Below, piece after piece: positions 33,073 to 34,992 of a DNA stretch of 34,992 nucleotides. The stretch's first letter is position 1, and the number at the start of each line of letters is the position of its first letter. The stretch is taken from positions 1 to 34,992 of the forward strand of contig JAILAB010000009.1 of NCBI GenBank assembly GCA_024681855.1. The letters are read 5' to 3'. A program made the position numbers and the translations under genes. Source of the stretch: Elusimicrobiales bacterium (GTDB lineage Bacteria > Elusimicrobiota > Elusimicrobia > Elusimicrobiales > UBA9959). The notes below the pieces were generated by a model. The model was not told where the DNA came from and ran no database searches. It saw nothing but the letters and a program-made list of their open reading frames with translations.

Positions 33073-33153
33073 AAGAAGTATTATTGGCGTTCTTTTATAA
33101 ATATATTGGGTCAATACTTCCCTTTAAAAGAGCCTTTAATTAATATGGAATCT

Positions 33154-34503
33154 TCAATGATTCAAAACTTTATCAGATATGAATATTTTCATTATTGTTT
33201 TTAAAAATATGTCTATGTCAAGCAGAAGTGATAAATTTTGAATATACCATATATCATATGAAAAACGAATGAATCCTTCATGAATAATATCTGCTTGTAT
33301 TTCAGGGTTCTTTTTTGAATAATTAAAATATGGGCGGGGTGCTTTATAATTAAGCTGTGCCCATCCTGTAAGACCAGGTTTTACGATTGTTCTTATATAG
33401 TGATTAGGAACGTGATGGTTCCAAAATTCCTGATCTTTGTTCCATAGGGGGCGCGGGCCTACAAAGGAAATATCGCCTTTCAGAATATTTATAAGCTGAG
33501 GAATTTCATCAAGGTGAAAATGCCTTAAAAAACGCCCTGTGCGAGTATAGCACTCTTTTTCTGATTCTTGCTTGTTTTGTTTAATAGTGCGAAATTTGTA
33601 CAGATTAATGGGCTTATTAAATATGCCAGCTCTTGTCTGTATAAAAATCGGATCTTCTCCATCTATGATTTTAATAATAATATAAATAAAGATCATTAAT
33701 GGAAATACAAAAAACATAATTGTAATGGCGAGAATAATATCAAGAATCCGTTTTATTATGTAAATATACATATATTCCTGATTTCTTCTTCCTGTTCCGC
33801 GCATAATCCACATTGCGTCTTTTATGCTTTCTCTAGACATTCGCTGGAGTATTGATTGATAAATATTAAAATCAGTATCTACTATTATCCCCTTTGAAAT
33901 AAATTTCTCTGCTATAATGGGCCAGGATTCCGGATGTTCTTTAAAAAGCTTATTGCTTATTATTACAAGATAATTTGTATTAGCTTGATAGTCTTTTTTA
34001 TCGTCTGGAACGATCTCTGATTCGCATATATTGTATCCGATAGAATTTGCAAATATTTCACGCAGTTCTTTTAATGTTTCGCTTTCTCCAAATATCATAA
34101 CATTTATGTTCATGAAATGAAGATACCTGAATGCTATTCTTCCAAGGCAAGTCCACAAAAAGAAAAAAGTAATAATTACTACTGTCATGCCCCATGAAAT
34201 AAAAAATGGCAAATATAAAATTAGATTTGTTATTAAATAATATGCTATGCCTGATGTGAAAACAGTAATAAAATACACAAAAAATATGGCTTTATAATTT
34301 ATCTTTTTCTTTCGCAGCATGCGCAGGTCATAGAAAGAGAAAAGCCACATGAGAAATGCTGAAATTGAGAAAAAGGGTATTAGTATTTTTGCATACAGCA
34401 AATAAGAGTCAACATTTATTGCAAAAACCTGTATGTTTAGAGTTATTAAAAGGAGTATGAGAAAAACAATGAAATCACAAATAAATAAAAAAATCTGTTT
34501 CAT
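33154..34503 (-). CDS. Polyprenyl glycosylphosphotransferase (initiating sugar transferase)
   Basis: This membrane enzyme would start the repeat unit by moving a sugar-1-phosphate from a UDP-sugar to undecaprenyl phosphate. The 449-residue protein has four N-terminal transmembrane segments (about 5-30, 35-57, 72-95 and 100-125), a CoA-binding-like soluble domain (130-235, VMIFGES) and the PF02397-type catalytic part (about 248-445) beginning at a fifth segment. Catalytic-region motifs are KRILD (251-255), NLYKFRT (300-306), LDEIPQLINILKGDISFVGPRP (331-352) and KPGLTGWAQ (375-383), all intact. It resembles WcaJ-type proteins in layout. It is strikingly rich in I, F, Y, K and N, reflecting high AT content compared with its neighbours, which suggests recent acquisition. 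No Shine-Dalgarno is evident. The upstream region (34504-34722) shows a TATAAT (34549-34554) without a -35 box. Confidence 0.93.
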   Translation of the reverse strand: MKQIFLFICDFIVFLILLLITLNIQVFAINVDSYLLYAKILIPFFSISAFLMWLFSFYDLRMLRKKKINYKAIFFVYFITVFTSGIAYYLITNLILYLPFFISWGMTVVIITFFFLWTCLGRIAFRYLHFMNINVMIFGESETLKELREIFANSIGYNICESEIVPDDKKDYQANTNYLVIISNKLFKEHPESWPIIAEKFISKGIIVDTDFNIYQSILQRMSRESIKDAMWIMRGTGRRNQEYMYIYIIKRILDIILAITIMFFVFPLMIFIYIIIKIIDGEDPIFIQTRAGIFNKPINLYKFRTIKQNKQESEKECYTRTGRFLRHFHLDEIPQLINILKGDISFVGPRPLWNKDQEFWNHHVPNHYIRTIVKPGLTGWAQLNYKAPRPYFNYSKKNPEIQADIIHEGFIRFSYDIWYIQNLSLLLDIDIFLKTIMKIFISDKVLNH

Positions 34504-34722
34504 TTATATTATTATGTATTGTTTTCTTTAGTCTAAAGTGTAATTTTGATTATATTTGAAATAAGTATAGTAAATTTAAAATTAATCAATCTGGAAGTAT
34601 TGCAGAATGAGATTGATGTGATGCTTTTTTTCAGGCTGACATTGTAATTTTTTAATCAATACTATGTTTATCAGAATTAAAAATTTGCGTGCTATCTGAT
34701 GTCAGCTATTGGCCTGGCTGGC

Positions 34723-34762
34723 AAAAAACAAGGCCGGATATTATTACCGGCCATTGTTTTTT
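34723..34762 (-). terminator. Strong (bidirectional-looking) intrinsic terminator after gdhA
   Basis: On the minus strand GGCCGG pairs with CCGGCC around a 9-base loop (arms 34747-34752 and 34732-34737), followed by TTGTTTTTT (34731-34723). The opposite flank ATTGTTTTTT makes it work in the plus direction as well, with an A-run paired beneath the GC core. It sits about 20 bp past the gdhA stop. The remaining 34504-34722 gap contains no ORF or clear signal. Confidence 0.85.
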
Positions 34763-34782
34763 ACTGCCTAGGATGAGAGGTA

Positions 34783-34992
34783 TTATACAATACCCTGATC
34801 CATCATTGCTTTGGCAACTTTTCTGAAGCCGGCTATGTTAGCGCCAACCTGATAATTGCCTTCCTGACCTACTTCTTTTGCTGCCTCAAGACAAGCATTA
34901 TGAATGTTGACCATAATATTGTGGAGCTGTGCATCCACTTCTTCCGCTTTCCAATAAATATGCTCTGCATTTTGTGCCATTTCCAAACCTGA
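34783..34992 (-). CDS. gdhA: NADP-type glutamate dehydrogenase, C-terminal 69 residues only
   Basis: The gene enters from the right edge; only its 3' end lies in the window. The frame is open to position 34992 (SGLEMAQNAEH...), so the in-frame TTG at 34984-34986 is not a real start. The ending (NIMVNIHNACLEAAKEV, NYQVGANIAGFRKVAKAM, DQGIV) matches the C-terminus of hexameric GdhA proteins, where the NIAGF segment is conserved (E. coli ends ...GANIAGFVKVADAMLAQGVI). The enzyme makes glutamate from 2-oxoglutarate, ammonia and NADPH, and would supply amino groups for DapL. Neighbouring polysaccharide genes are unrelated to it. Confidence 0.93.
   Translation of the reverse strand, partial: SGLEMAQNAEHIYWKAEEVDAQLHNIMVNIHNACLEAAKEVGQEGNYQVGANIAGFRKVAKAMMDQGIV

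Noticed and set aside
34984-34992. TTG as the start of a short 67-aa gene at the right edge
   Set aside because: The frame is open to the window end and the protein is the C-terminus of GdhA, so it is a gene cut by the window edge.
1-34992. CRISPR arrays, insertion sequences, prophage genes
   Set aside because: No evenly spaced direct repeats, no transposase or integrase motifs and no phage structural proteins were found; the repeats seen are the two dispersed elements and local hairpins.

Overview
The window looks like a chromosomal segment of a Gram-negative (diderm), moderately AT-rich bacterium. The diderm envelope is inferred from a Wza-type export lipoprotein, a signal-peptide-bearing beta-barrel candidate and a PpiD/SurA-type periplasmic protein. 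A DapL-like aminotransferase (LL-diaminopimelate branch of lysine/peptidoglycan synthesis), NADP-type glutamate dehydrogenase and an M23 peptidase-bactofilin pair would fit Elusimicrobiota or a similar phylum, but that placement is a guess and no rRNA is present. No transposase, integrase, phage gene or CRISPR array was seen.

Layout. (1) 1-290: tRNA-Pro(TGG) and tRNA-Glu(TTC) on the minus strand, with an intrinsic terminator between them and a good sigma70-type promoter upstream. (2) 315-3468: a plus-strand cell-envelope run: an unknown membrane-anchored protein, an M23 (LytM) endopeptidase, a bactofilin and a PpiD/SurA-N-like protein, closed by an intrinsic terminator. (3) 3551-5948: a two-gene ABC exporter. 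(4) 6033-6116: tRNA-Leu(CAA). (5) 6309-9311: a translationally coupled operon of a small membrane protein, a cyclic-nucleotide-binding-domain protein, an AI-2E/PerM-family membrane protein and a DapL-like aminotransferase, closed by a short terminator. (6) 9401-9468: a 68-bp two-hairpin intergenic repeat; a second, inverted copy lies at 33013-33072.

(7) 9568-34503: a large surface-polysaccharide locus. A minus-strand block (9568-13550) encodes an O-antigen ligase/polymerase-like protein, a Wza-like exporter and a Wzz/BY-kinase-like copolymerase. A divergent outer-membrane protein gene (13721) is followed by a 12-gene plus-strand operon (14949-30267): wecC, wecB, a Wzy-like membrane protein, three GT4 and two tandem GT2 glycosyltransferases, a sugar-transfer-associated ATP-grasp enzyme, a CapK/PaaK-like adenylate-forming enzyme, a bi-domain oxidoreductase and a heparinase II/III-family protein. 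Converging on it are a Wzx-like flippase plus GT2 pair (30359-32897) and a polyprenyl glycosylphosphotransferase (33154-34503). Together these supply initiation, a ManNAcA precursor, chain assembly, carboxylate/redox tailoring, flipping, polymerisation, length control and export, so the locus could be self-sufficient for a Wzx/Wzy-type polysaccharide. (8) 34783-34992: the 3' end of gdhA, entering from the right edge, with a strong terminator.

The most unusual points are the ATP-grasp/CapK/bi-domain oxidoreductase/heparinase tailoring module, the inverted two-hairpin repeats flanking the polysaccharide locus, an 83-nt wecC/wecB coding overlap, a BY-kinase-like protein without a C-terminal tyrosine cluster, and an inverted repeat that could mask the wecC ribosome binding site only in read-through transcripts.
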